Part shown: positions 1 to 11,999 of the stretch, piece after piece
Numbering within the stretch: the stretch's first letter is position 1
Layout: each line of letters starts with the position of its first letter
Assembly (NCBI RefSeq): GCF_040412425.1
Contig: NC_089763.1
Location: forward strand, 54,292,587-54,356,586
DNA: 64,000 nt
Direction of reading: 5' to 3'
Source: Macrobrachium rosenbergii
Taxonomy: Eukaryota > Arthropoda > Malacostraca > Decapoda > Palaemonidae
Position numbers and translations under genes: made by a program
Notes under the pieces: generated by a model
What the model saw: the letters and a program-made list of their open reading frames with translations, nothing else
Told to the model about the DNA's origin: nothing
The model's database searches: none

Positions 1-173
1 AGCTGACTCATAACTGTGCTACTCATTTTCATTTTTGTCTTCCTTGATTGTGAGTCCCTTCCGATCTCAGCGAGTCTTTCCTTCCCTCCAAAAATTCCGA
101 ACATTGTCAATTTTTCAGCAGCCTAACATCATCTGTGCTCTCTACGCTACTCAAAATAATTAATCATTTTTAT
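1..173. other. Unassigned flank
   Basis: AT-rich sequence leading into a dispersed repeat. No coding or RNA signal was recognised. Confidence 0.4.
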
Positions 174-556
174 TAGTTTTCTGTAAAAGGAAACTGCTGA
201 GATGGTTATTCGTCTGTCCGTCCGCACTTTTTCTGTCCGCCCTCAGATCTTAAAAAACTATTGTGGCTAGAGGGCTGCAAGTTGGTATGTTGATCATCCA
301 CCCTCCAGTCATCAAACATACCAAATTGCAGCCCTCTAGCCTCAGTAGTTTTTATTTTATCTAATGCTAAATTTAGTTATGCCCATACGTCTGACACCGC
401 TATAGGTGCCAACAACAAAGGCCACCACCGGGCCGTGGCTGAATATTTCATTGGCCGCGGCTAAGAGTTTCGTGGGCCGTGGCTGAGAGTTTCATACAGC
501 ATTACACACTGTACAGAAAACTCGATTGAGCCGATGAAACTTCGGCGCATTTTTTA
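174..556 (+). repeat. Dispersed repeat with stem-loop and 22-bp triplet (copy 1)
   Basis: A second, inverted copy lies at 9303-9640, so this is a dispersed repeat family. Two structures are visible. A long imperfect stem-loop pairs 253-295 with 311-353; its stem contains GGCTAGAGGGCTGCA and the complement. Three tandem 22-bp units beginning GGCCGTGGCTGA or a variant occupy 431-452, 453-474 and 475-496. No open frame of note is present. Both copies contain related AGAAAACT..TTGAGCCG words near one end or the other. It could be a non-autonomous DNA element or a SINE-like repeat. I cannot assign a superfamily from sequence alone. Confidence 0.75.
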
Positions 557-632
557 CTGATTTATATTTTGACCCTTTCAACCCTCCGTCGTCCACGCAT
601 ACAAAGCAAACAATTCTTCTCAAGAGCTTTTG

Positions 633-636
<4 letters not shown>

Positions 637-694
<58 letters not shown>
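637..694. repeat. (CT)n microsatellite
   Basis: About 29 uninterrupted CT dinucleotides. It creates two spurious Leu-Ser frames on the plus strand. Confidence 0.97.
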
Positions 695-698
<4 letters not shown>

Positions 699-1335
699 GC
701 AGTCTCCCTTCACTTTTCATTGCAGTTGAGGAGAGTTACCTCAGGTTCCTCTTTACTTATTCTATCCTTTCCTTCCAAGGCCATTTCTCCTGCATTCAAG
801 CTCTTTTTCGAGATGCTGCCCTCTTCTTAGCTTCACCCGTTCCATTTTTCATCCCCCGCCTTGCATCATCTGCTACACATATCCATTTATGACTGGCGTT
901 GACCCCGTGGACCATCGACGCCAATCACGAATGTGTCGTCAACCTATCGAACAAACACCGAGATGGAAATGGGATCTCTCCTTCATAGTGACCCCCAAGG
1001 GTTTTCGGTGGTCGTTATCTAGGACTAATATTTCATGGGGGTCAATATCTTTATAATATTTACAGTCTTCTGTTTATATTTTTAGCAGTAATCTCCAACG
1101 GCCTTGTACTAAACACGCCGCAAAGGTGGATACATACAGAGATAAAACCCTTGGGGGTCACTATCTAGGAAAGATCCTAGAAATATGACTGGGCCTAAGG
1201 CTACCGGTTAAATTTCGCTTTGTCATCTAGTATAACGAACCGCGTGGAAATACCAAAGGACTGTGCAATTTGGAAAAGCGTAGAAACATTACCAGGGCAG
1301 ATGTGAACATAATCGTGGGAATTTTTTTATGGAAA
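695..1335. other. Non-coding stretch, nothing recognised
   Basis: Unique-looking sequence. CCCTTGGGGGTCACTATCTA near 1147-1166 and the partial inverse AGTGACCCCCAAGGG at 987-1001 form a short inverted pair about 150 bp apart. No gene signal was seen. Confidence 0.35.
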
Positions 1336-2432
1336 CATGAAAGAGCCAGACAGCCCAGATGGCCCTAAGAGATTCAGGGTTGCCATCAATCAGTTAAATA
1401 ATCATAAAAATATACAAATGACGAAAGTTGATAAATCCGGTGTACTGGCATTTTAAATAAAGAGAAGTATAAAGAAAAATTATTATTCTTTGAGTGATGA
1501 AAATGTATACAGAGCTATCAACCTGCAGACGGTATGAACAGTAATTTCAAGAGAAAAGTAGAAGAGCTATACAAAGGAAATGAAAACCCTAAAAAATGTT
1601 GTGTGTGACCTCTCCATGTTACCTGTGGAACAACAAACACTCCCAAAACCAGATATTAGTAATGTTGGTTCCACATCTTGTATTTTAGCCAAGTACCAGG
1701 TAGATATTTTCATCCCACTGGATGGTACCATCTACAAGGCTAAAATAAAAGATAATGTTGACTTGATAAAGAAACCAAATAATGTGCAAATTAATAGTGA
1801 ATCCCGGCTTGTAAGTTTTGACGTGGTATCTTCACTCATAAAGGTACCTATTGACTATCTGCTGCAGTTGTTATCGGATCGATTACAGAGTAAACAGCTG
1901 GATATACCACTTTCTGATGAATATTCTAACAGGATTGATTAAAACGCGTAAAAATGTAAAGGTGAATTCAACGGAAAGTGTTACTCTCAAAATTTTGGTA
2001 TGGCAATGAGTAACACTTTATCTCCAGTGCACAGTAATTTGTATATCGAATTTTTAGAAACCAAAAGTATCAAACAAAATCATTCCATGCACTGTATTAT
2101 GGTACAGTTATGTTGATGATATAATATGTATTTGGCCATGGAACGAAAATGGAAATGCCTTCTTTGACAAATTAAGTGAATTGTGAACAGCAATAAAATT
2201 CGCTCTGGAAATGGAAAAGGATGGGAGCCTACCCTTTTTGGATTGCCTAAGACCTAGAGTTAGCTATGGGTTTAATTACAGTATCTACAGAAAACCCACC
2301 AATAAATCCGACTATGGTCATTTTTATTCTGGTATTTGTGTGTGTGTCTGTGTACTTAGAATATTCTTTGTGATTGCTGAAGAGCCCAATCATCTGTTGA
2401 AACAACTTTTGCAAAATAAATTTCGTTTCTAA
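1336..2432 (+). mobile_element. Degenerate Penelope-like element, reverse transcriptase part
   Basis: Conceptual translation across frameshifts gives the order expected of a Penelope-like retroelement RT. Near 1383-1440 is an A-I-N-Q-L-N-N segment leading to T-K-V-D-K-S-G. At 1580-1942 is an open frame containing L-V-S-F-D-V-V-S and a V-P-I-D-Y-L-L-Q-L-L-S-D-R-L segment. Near 1990-2050 is N-F-G-M-A-M followed by L-S-P-V-H-S-N-L-Y-I-E-F. At 2103-2135 is W-Y-S-Y-V-D-D-I-I, the catalytic RT motif with both aspartates kept. At 2211-2330 is L-P-F-L-D-C followed by Y-R-K-P-T-N-K. At least three frame changes and several stops show it is dead. It ends near a (TG)n stretch at 2336-2352, and no GIY-YIG domain follows. 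In live elements the product copies RNA and joins it to a cleaved target. The identification rests on the family motifs and their order. Confidence 0.85.
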
Positions 2433-2811
2433 AATAAGGAGTCTGATTTGTCACAGGTTGATCATTAATACTGTAGCTCTGTCTTCCTTTCTCTTATATT
2501 ATTCTATGAATTTATTTTTTCCCATTTGTAATTACTGTCATAATATTGGTCTCATTTCCTCTGGTCTCTCATATTTTTTTTTTTTGTTATCTTTCTTATA
2601 AAACCCAGTCCTCCTATTCACTGTACTTCACGTATCATTTGGCCCTCTTCTTCTTGGGCGTAATTAGCCTTCTTTCATTCCTTTATTGTTGTACCAATTA
2701 ACACTTGCCAGTTTTTCTGTCTCACATTCTTTCTTTCTGCTTCTTTCCTTAATGGCATCATCATTCCCTACTCCTCTCTTTTATTCTTTCAAAAAAAATC
2801 CATTATCTGAA

Positions 2812-2816
<5 letters not shown>
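2433..2816. other. Pyrimidine-rich non-coding stretch
   Basis: T/C-rich sequence between the PLE remnant and the next CT tract, with a T run near 2575-2585. No gene was recognised. Confidence 0.4.

Positions 2817-2862
<46 letters not shown>
2817..2862. repeat. (CT)n microsatellite
   Basis: About 23 CT units. It lies inside a 179-codon plus-strand frame that I consider spurious. Confidence 0.97.
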
Positions 2863-2865
<3 letters not shown>

Positions 2866-3218
2866 GCTCCCGCTGCTGCTATGTATCGTGTGATTCCTCG
2901 TCGATGGAAGAGGCTTCTTTCCTTTTCCCCTCTGTTCCTTCTTTCTGCTTCTCAGGTGCCTCTATTCGCCTCGCCAATTATGCCGCCTAATGATCGCAAT
3001 CGCCACATGAATAAATTTCCATCAATTATCTTTCGGATGAACAGGTCTATTGAGCTCCCTTCGGAGGGAAGGGGAGGCCAGGCCGGGGGAGACCGCGTAG
3101 ACCGCGACGGGAATCGATCATCTTTAGCTTATTATTATTTTATCTGTTGGATGGGAGGAGAAGAAGAGGAGGCAGATCCGACCACCCTAAGTATAATAAA
3201 AGTTCCTGTCTTCTCAGA

Positions 3219-3600
3219 TATTTGATTAATTGGATTTAGAACCAAAACAGGACGCGATGGCAACGTACACACAAAGGACTGGGCTCTCGAGGCCCTTAAG
3301 TTACTTGATTAATTGGTTTTAGAACCAATCACCAACCCGCCAAAATAAAGAAATAAAAGACAGACTGGGTTCGTCCTCCTAAAGTATTTGATTAATTGGT
3401 TTTATAACCAAGGACCAGCAACCGGATAGGCAGCCCCCCTTCCTTTCCCTCCCGCCCTCACGAAAAAATGTCCAAGTTTTGGTTTCCGTTCGTTTGAGTT
3501 ATCTGATATATTAGTTTTTGAACAAAAATCACTTGCCCAAGAAAATAAATATATCTAAGTTTGGTTACCATTTCCCCCAGACTAATTAAATAATCGGTTT
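3219..3600 (+). repeat. Old minisatellite, ~83-bp period
   Basis: The word TATTTGATTAATTGGNTTTA followed by (G/T)AACCA starts at 3219, 3302 (as TACTTG) and 3385, giving a period of exactly 83 bp. A weaker fourth unit starts near 3500 (TATCTGATATATTAGTTTTT) and a trace occurs near 3581. The intervening parts of the units have diverged heavily, so it is an old, decaying tandem array. Confidence 0.7.
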
Positions 3601-5100
3601 TTCTTGGAACAATTAATGTGAATTATTCTACTAAGCATCATTTTGCCAAATATCCTGGAAAACATTTGGAACCCATAAATATCCTTTGGAACACCAGGTT
3701 TCAGCAGCAATTATCAATAATGCCTCTGATTGGAGATTGGATTTGTGATGCTTCTTTGAAAAACTAGAAACCATAAAGTTACTGATTCATCTCTTTCATT
3801 GTTTCACCTCCAGTCTTGTTATTTTTGCATACTGATTATAGGCTACATGATTCTGCCTACTTTTTTAAATTAAATTTACGATATAAATTTTCGTGTTACC
3901 TTTTCGTCTTTGTAGTATATACAATCGTAAGCGTACTTTTACATACAGATGTACTGAATTATGTATAATCAGTGACTTAAGCAGTAACATTGCTCACCGT
4001 ATTTCGTGAATCGATTTTTGGTTCAGTCTTCAAACAAAGCAACAACTAGCGTTGAAAATAAACATCATTTGCCGCTCCACTGGAGCATTTCTGCAGCAGT
4101 TGCTGCAATCCCAGGATCGGTCCTAACATCGTTGACTGACTCATCTTTTCATTTTCCTTATTTAGCTCAGAAACCCTCTGATTTCTTCTGATGGATGTCC
4201 TGTTCTTATGGAGTCTTCATTTCACAAACATTCACTTTTTTCTTTTCCACTAAAGTTTTCTCACAGCCGTCTTCTAATCTGCACATGAATGCCGCCTATC
4301 ATTAACAGCTCATCATTAATACTCACCACAAATAATTCTGAGTCTTTTATCTTACTAGTCTGCTTCAAATCCTTTCCTCTCACTGTTTTATTCTTATATT
4401 TAGTTATTTTAATTAATTCTTTTTATTTTGTCACATCCCTCTTGGTTTTTTTTCGTGCTTATAAATCTCTCATATAATTCCTCAACTATAAGTTTTTTTC
4501 ACCGGCATCTCCTGCATAACAGCAGTTTTCATTGTCAGTCAAACTATATTTTATTTATCACTACCTTCATATTTTACCTGTGATACAATGTTTCTGGTGT
4601 CGTTTTCCTAAGGTTCGTTTTGACACATCAGTTTGATTGTGATACTCGGACATTTTGCTCATGAATTTTACCTGTCACTCATTTTATCCTATCAATTTAC
4701 AATGTAACATTTCTGTGCATAAGGACATTCACAGTCACGGGTTCCAGTGTAAATCGTTCTTCTATCTTGCGGTTATAACTTTCATAGGAAGTTCAGTCTC
4801 GCTGATAAGTTCCATATTACCTCAGTCTTCGCAAAGTGTTCGTAAAAAATCTCATTTCCGATTTATATAATTTATTAAAGCCTTTCCAACCCTCTTGTAT
4901 CATTCCAGGCATCTATCAACACGTACACTCTCATTCGTTCTTTTTTTTCCCTTTACAGAGCATATCTATATTTTCCATATTCACGGTTCCCTAAACAAAC
5001 TTATCGTTTGGGTTTGCAATACATTTTGGCTCCTTTCATCTAATAGTTATTAAACCCATTATTATGTATCTTTTGCTTGACAGTTTATCCTCACTGAAAG
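3601..5100. other. AT-rich non-coding stretch
   Basis: T/C-biased sequence with only short frames (61-71 codons at 4006, 4289 and 4655) that resemble nothing I know and have no start or splice context. I see no gene here. Confidence 0.45.
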
Positions 5101-5129
5101 TTGATATACAAACATATACATATATACAC

Positions 5130-5412
<283 letters not shown>

Positions 5413-5658
5413 GAGACAATTTTAGTCTATGACCGCGTGATCCCGGATTATCCTGTATTATCTTTTTGTTTATTACCCTTTGACAATTAACCATCTGGTA
5501 TTCTTGTTCTCTTTGTTTACCTTGTAACCTTTTCAACTGTCTCGTTTGTGCTCCGACAATGCGTGAATAAATACGTTAAAGCTCTTGATACTGAACTTCT
5601 GCCTGTCATTTTCCTGTGGTATTCGCTTATATACTGAAGTCACGTGCATGCACTGTGA

Positions 5659-5660
<2 letters not shown>
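5413..5660 (+). mobile_element. PLE 3'-tail fragment
   Basis: The segment aligns with 37890-38135, which lies downstream of a recognisable PLE GIY-YIG domain. Shared words include GATCCCGGATTATCCTG, GACCATCTGGTATTCTTGTT (with AACCAT here) and GAAGTCACGTGCAT. It is therefore a 5'-truncated PLE 3' untranslated region. The match runs up to TGTGATTTTTAA, after which both loci change to TA repeats. Confidence 0.82.

Positions 5661-5746
<86 letters not shown>
5661..5746. repeat. (TA)n microsatellite at PLE 3' end
   Basis: About 40 TA units that start at the last conserved base of the PLE tail. Confidence 0.97.
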
Positions 5747-5748
<2 letters not shown>

Positions 5749-6022
5749 TGCTAGAATTCTAAGCAAGAAAAAGTGTCTCTACTAGGTTTTGTTCTAGTCG
5801 CCGAATTAGGGACCTCTTAGTTAACCGTGAGTCATCGCCGGCCAAGAAGAAGGACGAGACGATAGTCTCAATACAAGGTATAAACTTAGAATTGAAGGGG
5901 CCACTGTCACCTTACTGAGCTACTCCCTCGAAACGGGAAGTATGCGAAAATGAAAATGATTGGTGAGGATGGAAGGTGCACAATTGAAAAGTAAAAGTTG
6001 AAGACTGGAAAAGAATCAGGTA
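5747..6022. other. Unassigned stretch
   Basis: Moderate-GC sequence between the TA tract and the foldback. It has no recognised gene. Confidence 0.35.
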
Positions 6023-6515
6023 TCGGTGAATGCACTCGTGAGACACTTGTGGTATAGTGGTGGAAGTGTGACTGAGCGAGTGTATGGGTTGCCTGTAGAA
6101 GGGAAAGTCCCAAAGAAATGGTTTACCATTTTTTATAAAGGAGAAAGTGTTATAGGTTACTGTAAACATAACAAAATACTACTTGGTATGCAAAGGAAGG
6201 TGTGTGTTAAGATTTTAATGGGGAAGTTGGTCTAGAATCTAGATTAATTCAATTAATTCATCTAGACCAACTTCCCTCTTTCCCCTGTAAATCCGTCTGT
6301 CTAATGTGTTACTTTTCCAAATAAAATCTTAACACACACCTTCCCTTCAGACCAACTAATATTTTGTTATTTTTACAATAACCTATAACACTTCCTCCTT
6401 TATAAAAAAAGATAAACCGTTTCTTTGGGACTTTCTCTTATATGGGCACCCCATACATTGCTCAGTCACACTTCCATCAATATACCACAGCAGTCCTCAC
6501 GAGTACATTCACCGA
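6023..6515. repeat. Foldback (long inverted repeat)
   Basis: The left arm (6023-6236) and right arm (6261-6515) are reverse complements around a 24-bp AT-rich centre. The outer ends are TCGGTGAATGCACTCGTGAG and its near-complement. The inner ends are AAGTTGGTCTAGA and TCTAGACCAACTT. The right arm carries about 40 bp, near 6276-6320, that are missing from the left. Matches run through the whole arm with point differences. It may be a small foldback transposon or an inverted duplication of a longer repeat. Short frames on both strands are by-products. Confidence 0.88.
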
Positions 6516-7283
6516 ATCATTGTTAAAGATTTTAACTCTGGACGGTGTAGAACCTTTGTGAGACGTCGGGCTCCAGCGCTTCTAGGGCTCATTATAAGAC
6601 CATCACCATAATTTTGGGAATTATAAGCAGTCTAACTAGTACGAGTTATTTTAAATCCCAAAAGCCTTAGATTACTTCCGCAGGAGAACCGCAAATGAAA
6701 TTTGTACAACTCAGATATTTATTAGGAAGTTATCAACTTTAATTAAATTTGCACATTATATATAGATAAGCAATGTCAACTTACTGCATGCATGGAATTT
6801 GTTTTAATGGTGAATAATGAATTATAAAAACAAATCAGTTTATGTAAAAATATACTAATTCATTTAACAGTTTTACAAAATAGGCCTACTTGTAGTACTA
6901 CCGCAATTACTGACAAGTAGAATACATTGCACAAAGGAACCATGCTTAGTATCTCTGTAATTCGCATGTTGAGCATTTAAAAATCTAATTATGATTCCAT
7001 CTGCCACTGACGTTTCCTCTCAGCATGTTTATTTTACTGAAAGTTTCTAAATACAAATGAGAATAAAGTTTGGCAAATGAGAGTCTAAAGTACGCAAAAA
7101 AATAAAAATATAAACGTGTTAAACTAAACATTACACCATTGCACCTTTCATACAGGACAATGCTTTTGTTTGCCTTTATTAACATGCTGTGACATACATA
7201 ATTGTTTGCTGCAATTCCATCCGTAGTTCATAATAAAAGTGAGTTGGAAACCACAATGAATAGCAAACAGCTGATTGTATTAA

Positions 7284-7286
<3 letters not shown>
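6516..7286. other. AT-rich non-coding stretch
   Basis: Nothing recognised apart from short chance frames. Confidence 0.4.

Positions 7287-7332
<46 letters not shown>
7287..7332. repeat. (CT)n microsatellite
   Basis: About 23 CT units. Confidence 0.97.
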
Positions 7333-7335
<3 letters not shown>

Positions 7336-7379
7336 CACAAGAGTAAAGTGATAAGTGTAAATAGAAGTCAGGAAGACAG

Positions 7380-7760
7380 AAGAATAGAAGCGGTTGGTTT
7401 GAATGAGAGAAGACTTGGATGTTTGAGGAGATTATTAATCAACCCTCCACATTGCTGAATGTGAATAAAAGTAAAAATAAATTCATGTTCATTTGGATTA
7501 TTTTTGCAATATATGTTCAGAAGAGGAACTGGAAGGAAGAGAAATGTACAGATACGAAGAAACGATTAAATAACATTGGTAAAAAGATAGACCAGAGTTT
7601 ATTTCATATGGTTTGGTTTTGTGGAGAGAATGGAGAGCGCTAAGCTCGTGAAGAAAGTACATTATATATGAAATAGCTGTGAGAAAGGAGAAGAGAAACA
7701 ACTGGAAGCTGTTTGACAGACGAGCTGGAAGATGTACTGTATTGTAAAAACACACTGATA
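7380..7760 (+). pseudogene. Non-LTR retrotransposon remnant (RT C-terminal part)
   Basis: In broken frames the plus strand gives R-T-G-R-K-R-N-V-Q-I-R, then F-V-E-R-M-E-S-A-K-L-V-K-K-V near 7610-7660. This resembles the C-terminal region of a common arthropod non-LTR reverse transcriptase family, where the order is T-R-x-x-R-x-R-N-E-x-I-R followed by W-F-G-H-V-E-R-M. Stops interrupt it repeatedly. The assignment rests on a short stretch and is tentative. The antisense copy at 24.7-25.87 kb appears to belong to the same broad family. Confidence 0.5.
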
Positions 7761-7960
7761 TTCAGAAATGAAAGAGGACATATTGCGTATTGGAATCGGT
7801 ATACTTCTAATCGGACATTATTTAATTATACAAAATGGTCAGTGATAGGAACTCTTCTCCATTTGGTTTATCCCAGCTTCAAAAGTTAAAGGACCATTTT
7901 ATTGTTATTATTTCTGGATCTTCTCTTTATAATCTTGAATAACCAGCGCATATATATATG
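7761..7960. other. Short unassigned stretch
   Basis: No gene was seen between the LINE remnant and the TA block. Confidence 0.35.
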
Positions 7961-8270
<310 letters not shown>

Positions 8271-9302
8271 ATAGCTCCACTTTAGCCAACATTATTTAAC
8301 CAGCTTAAAGCAGCGTACAATATTAATGCACCACCGGTTTCAGACACAAAGAGGAAGTAGAAACCTGACGCGCTATGATATAAACGCCTTGGAAAAGGAA
8401 GGATAGATAAAATATAGTTTAATTTTCAAGAGGATGAACAAATTATTTTAACTTTTTCGACTTTTAGTAAAGAAAGAAAAATCAGAATAGTTTGGCATTT
8501 TCCTTAATGGTTACATACTGAGAAGATCTTAAAAGCATCAAAATTGCAAGAGTTAATCAAAACATTAACATGCACCTTTTCGAAATTGCTGGAAGGGAAA
8601 CAACATCCATATTCATATCATCCCATGCATCTTTCTAACGTATTTTGTAGTAGCAAGTAATAATTTTGGGCACTATGATGCATTTCATCGTGAAAATGCT
8701 CTTTTTTTAAGTTTTAATGAAATATCAGTGATTCTGGACCTTTTTGGAGTTTTTAAATTCCTATTTCTGCCTTCGAGAATAAGTCTAACTTATTTTTCTG
8801 AAAAGATAAATTTTCATTCAAGTTGAAAAATCACGTCATCTAGTTTGGCGAGTATCTACCATGCTAAGGCATCCATTTAGGTCTGTCCTCAATGGGTTCA
8901 CCACAGAAAATTGATTTATAAATTTGTTACTGTTATGATTATCGTTTTGAGTTAAGAAAATAGTAAAAAGGAGACACATTCCGGTGAATGAAAATGTACA
9001 GAAGCAATTCATAGATGATGGGAGCCCTCAAACTCTGAAGGGGTGTAGACAGGGAAGAAGATAGAGAGGTCCACAGAGAGAAGAGGAGAGAAGTCAAGGG
9101 TAAAGAGGCAGATGGCAAGGGCAAAGAGGAAAGCACACTTGGGATGACATCAGATACTTGACACAAACGAGAATGCAAAGAAGTGTTTGAGAGAGCAAAA
9201 TGGGCGAGGAAAGACAGGAAAGATGCAAAAGGGGACGATCACTTTCAGGATGAAGTTGGATAATATCGAATGACAAGAAAGAAACAAGTAAAATATGAGC
9301 CG
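8271..9302. other. Unassigned stretch
   Basis: AT-rich sequence with a purine-rich part at 9000-9270 (AGAGAAGAGGAGAGAAG). No coding family was recognised on either strand. Confidence 0.4.
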
Positions 9303-9640
9303 AAGTTTCTTCTGTGCAATCGAGTTTTCTGTCCGGTGGTGGCCTCAGCCACGACCCATAAAACTTTTAGCCGCTGCCCATGAAACTCAGCCACGGTCCG
9401 GTGGTGGCCTATGTTGTTGGTACCTATAGCGCTGCCAGAAGTATGCTTAAGGCTAACTTTAACCTTAAATAAAATAAAAATAAACTACTGAGGCTAGACG
9501 GCTGCAATTTGGTATATTTGATGATTGGAGGTTGGATAAGCAATATGCCAATTTTCAGCCCTCTAGCCTCAATAGTTTTTAAGACCTGACGGCGGACGTA
9601 CCGACAAAGCCGGCTCAATAGTTTTCTTTTGCAGAAAATA
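9303..9640 (-). repeat. Dispersed repeat with stem-loop (copy 2)
   Basis: This is the inverted counterpart of the repeat at 174-556. The stem-loop is preserved (9482-9522 pairs with 9541-9580), with the GGCTAGA(G/C)GGCTGCA core. The 22-bp GGCCGTGGCTGA-like units are present on the minus strand near 9325-9410 in a more damaged form. Conserved AGAAAACT..TTGAGCCG words occur near both ends. Confidence 0.75.
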
Positions 9641-11952
9641 AAAATGAAGCGCTCTATGTAATACTTTAAGGCCATGCTGAAAATTAAACTGATAAGAAGT
9701 ACATGATGGAGATTTGACGGAAAAAATTATAAAGCACGTGACTCCTGAAGAGATGGGGAAACCCAAATAAAAGGTTAAAAATTGGTAATGCTTCGCAAAA
9801 GTCAGAAGTAACATGCAATTTTCTTGCGAAGAAAAGCTACCTACCGCAACAGCCATGTTATTTTGTGATCAAGTAACTTTAAGGGAATAGCCAGAAAAAA
9901 TTAAATATTCATATTGCAAATTTGTAGCTACTGAGGGGGCATTTTACAAAGCACCAAGGTTTTGTGGTGCATTATCATATCACGAGATCTGACATGAAGA
10001 CAATGGAAAATATGTCAAAATAATTTCAGAAAAACTGAGTGTTCCTCGAAGGCCAACATTGAGTACTTTAAGTTTACCCTAATTGACAGAAAAGGCTAGA
10101 AAGGTCTACAGTACGAAAGGTCCTCTCAAAATCAAAAGGAGAGGCCATAGAAATGTTGAAAAGATGGAAAAGCTGAAAGGAGAGTAGGGGACTGAAAGGA
10201 AAGGAATCGAAATAAATAAGTGCATTCTGGAACGAGTTCCTGTTGACATTACTGTATCTGCATATGTATGAGTGAGTGCAAGATTATGCACTGAAGTTGA
10301 TAGGGAAGTTTACCATAAGCGTTCATTGCGATAGCACAACTAAAGTAGAGTGATGGATTTTTGCTTACGAAAATGCACAAGAAGGGCTAATAGCGAAAAT
10401 GAGAACGAAAAAAATCACAGTTTACTGGCAGACAAAGGAGGAACTAAAACAGTTTTGTTACCATAGTGTTACTCTAAATTGGAAGGATGTCGTTGAGAGA
10501 ACAGCAAGAAAATGGGTAGGAACAGCTCGGATAAAGTGCAGAGATTGCTTGATTACTGACCAGTAGGGGTATATGTTTAAATATTTGTTATACCTGCATT
10601 TTCTTTCCTTTCAGTTTTTAACATAGTTCTCTATTCCCGTGGAATCTTTAGGAGAGCAGACATAAACTAAAGGAAGGAAAATAATAAACATCAGGAGGGT
10701 TGCGACTGGTCATTGCTGCTTCCTTTTCGAAGCTTGTCAGTACCAGTTGCCTTGTCCATTCCCACTATCTCATTATTTCAGAACTTACATATGAGTCTTG
10801 CAAGAAGGACTTCAAGTTGGTACCCTTATTTTTTGTTATGTGTAATCACAGTAAATTTCACAATCCACAGAAGCTGCTGGGTTTAGCAATATTAAGCATT
10901 ATTTTCTTCCTTATCGGTCGATTTAGCCCTTTCTCAGGGGTTGCCTTAAGATTTTAAATGCAGCCGTACCTCGTGAATGTAATGCGACATGTTCCAATAA
11001 ATCCGAGTTTTAAAATTGAGATATGAAATATTCTCATGCAGTACACAGTTCTTTACGAAGATTTGACAACACATAAAGTTATTTACTTATGTACGTGTTT
11101 AGTCATTCATTAACGTGTTTCTCCACGTGTTTTACCCCCAAGCAAACACGACATTCAAAATTTAAAATTAAACATTCTTGCAAGATGTCGTATATTGGCC
11201 ACTTAACATTTAAGACAGGGAACAAAAAAAGTAACCATTAACAATTTTTGACAGCGATTCCAAAACATTTGGCACAAAGCAAAACTGACAGTGCATTGAA
11301 TAAAATATATTGCAATTAAAAGTTCCTTTGTTATTAGAAAATAGCAACATTCATGCATTTTGGTAGTGACCTTTCGTTCGTTCTGCTTTAAATGAAGACG
11401 ACGTAGCCGTGTTCCATGTTCCTCGTGTTCCGAGATTTTGGACGCTGTCATGAGCAAAAAAAGAAGAAAAAAAAAGTAGGAAACATATTTCTCTATTTCT
11501 CTGTGTTTCTGTGAACATGCATACTATCAGCCATGACAGTTGGAGTAATATTAAGGTATATCTGAAAAATGACCTTAGTCATTTGTAATCATATAATAAG
11601 TAAGGATATACAGTATTTTCAATTTTTCCAACAATGCAAAATAAGAGAGGAAACGCTACAAGAAATACGTAAGGCCAGCTGCACAGAATAAGTTTACGAA
11701 ATCATAAAGGGAAAAGAAAAGAACAAGCGACATTTTCACTCGTTCTCCGTTCTAGACGACGGCGGTATATTCCCTCATAAATATAAGCTTCACGCCCATG
11801 TGCGATGCGACAACAGCCTTCGAGAGGCGCTCGCATTGTCCACTTTTGAAAGATTCTAAGTGGAAATACATTTCACGTATTGACAACAGAAATCCATTTC
11901 TTTTCTAAATTCGGTTTTCTTTTTACACTTTCCCTTGTCGCAATTGCAGCTT

Positions 11953-11956
<4 letters not shown>
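9641..11956. other. Long non-coding stretch
   Basis: About 2.3 kb without recognised genes. Short frames at 9424-9856, 10106-10291, 10700-10957 and 11203-11457 overlap on opposite strands and show no known motif. A purine-rich part at 10085-10210 and (A)n runs near 11460 are the only compositional features. Confidence 0.45.

Positions 11957-11997
<41 letters not shown>
11957..11997. repeat. (CT)n microsatellite
   Basis: About 20 CT units, followed shortly by CTGTCTGTCTGTCT. Confidence 0.97.

Positions 11998-11999
<2 letters not shown>

Noticed and set aside
431..497. CRISPR-like short direct repeats
   Set aside because: The 22-bp units are contiguous without spacers and lie inside a dispersed repeat of an animal genome.
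2686..3225. 179-codon plus-strand frame with a hydrophobic start
   Set aside because: Its centre is (CT)n, the hydrophobic start comes from T/C-rich DNA, and no family resemblance was seen.
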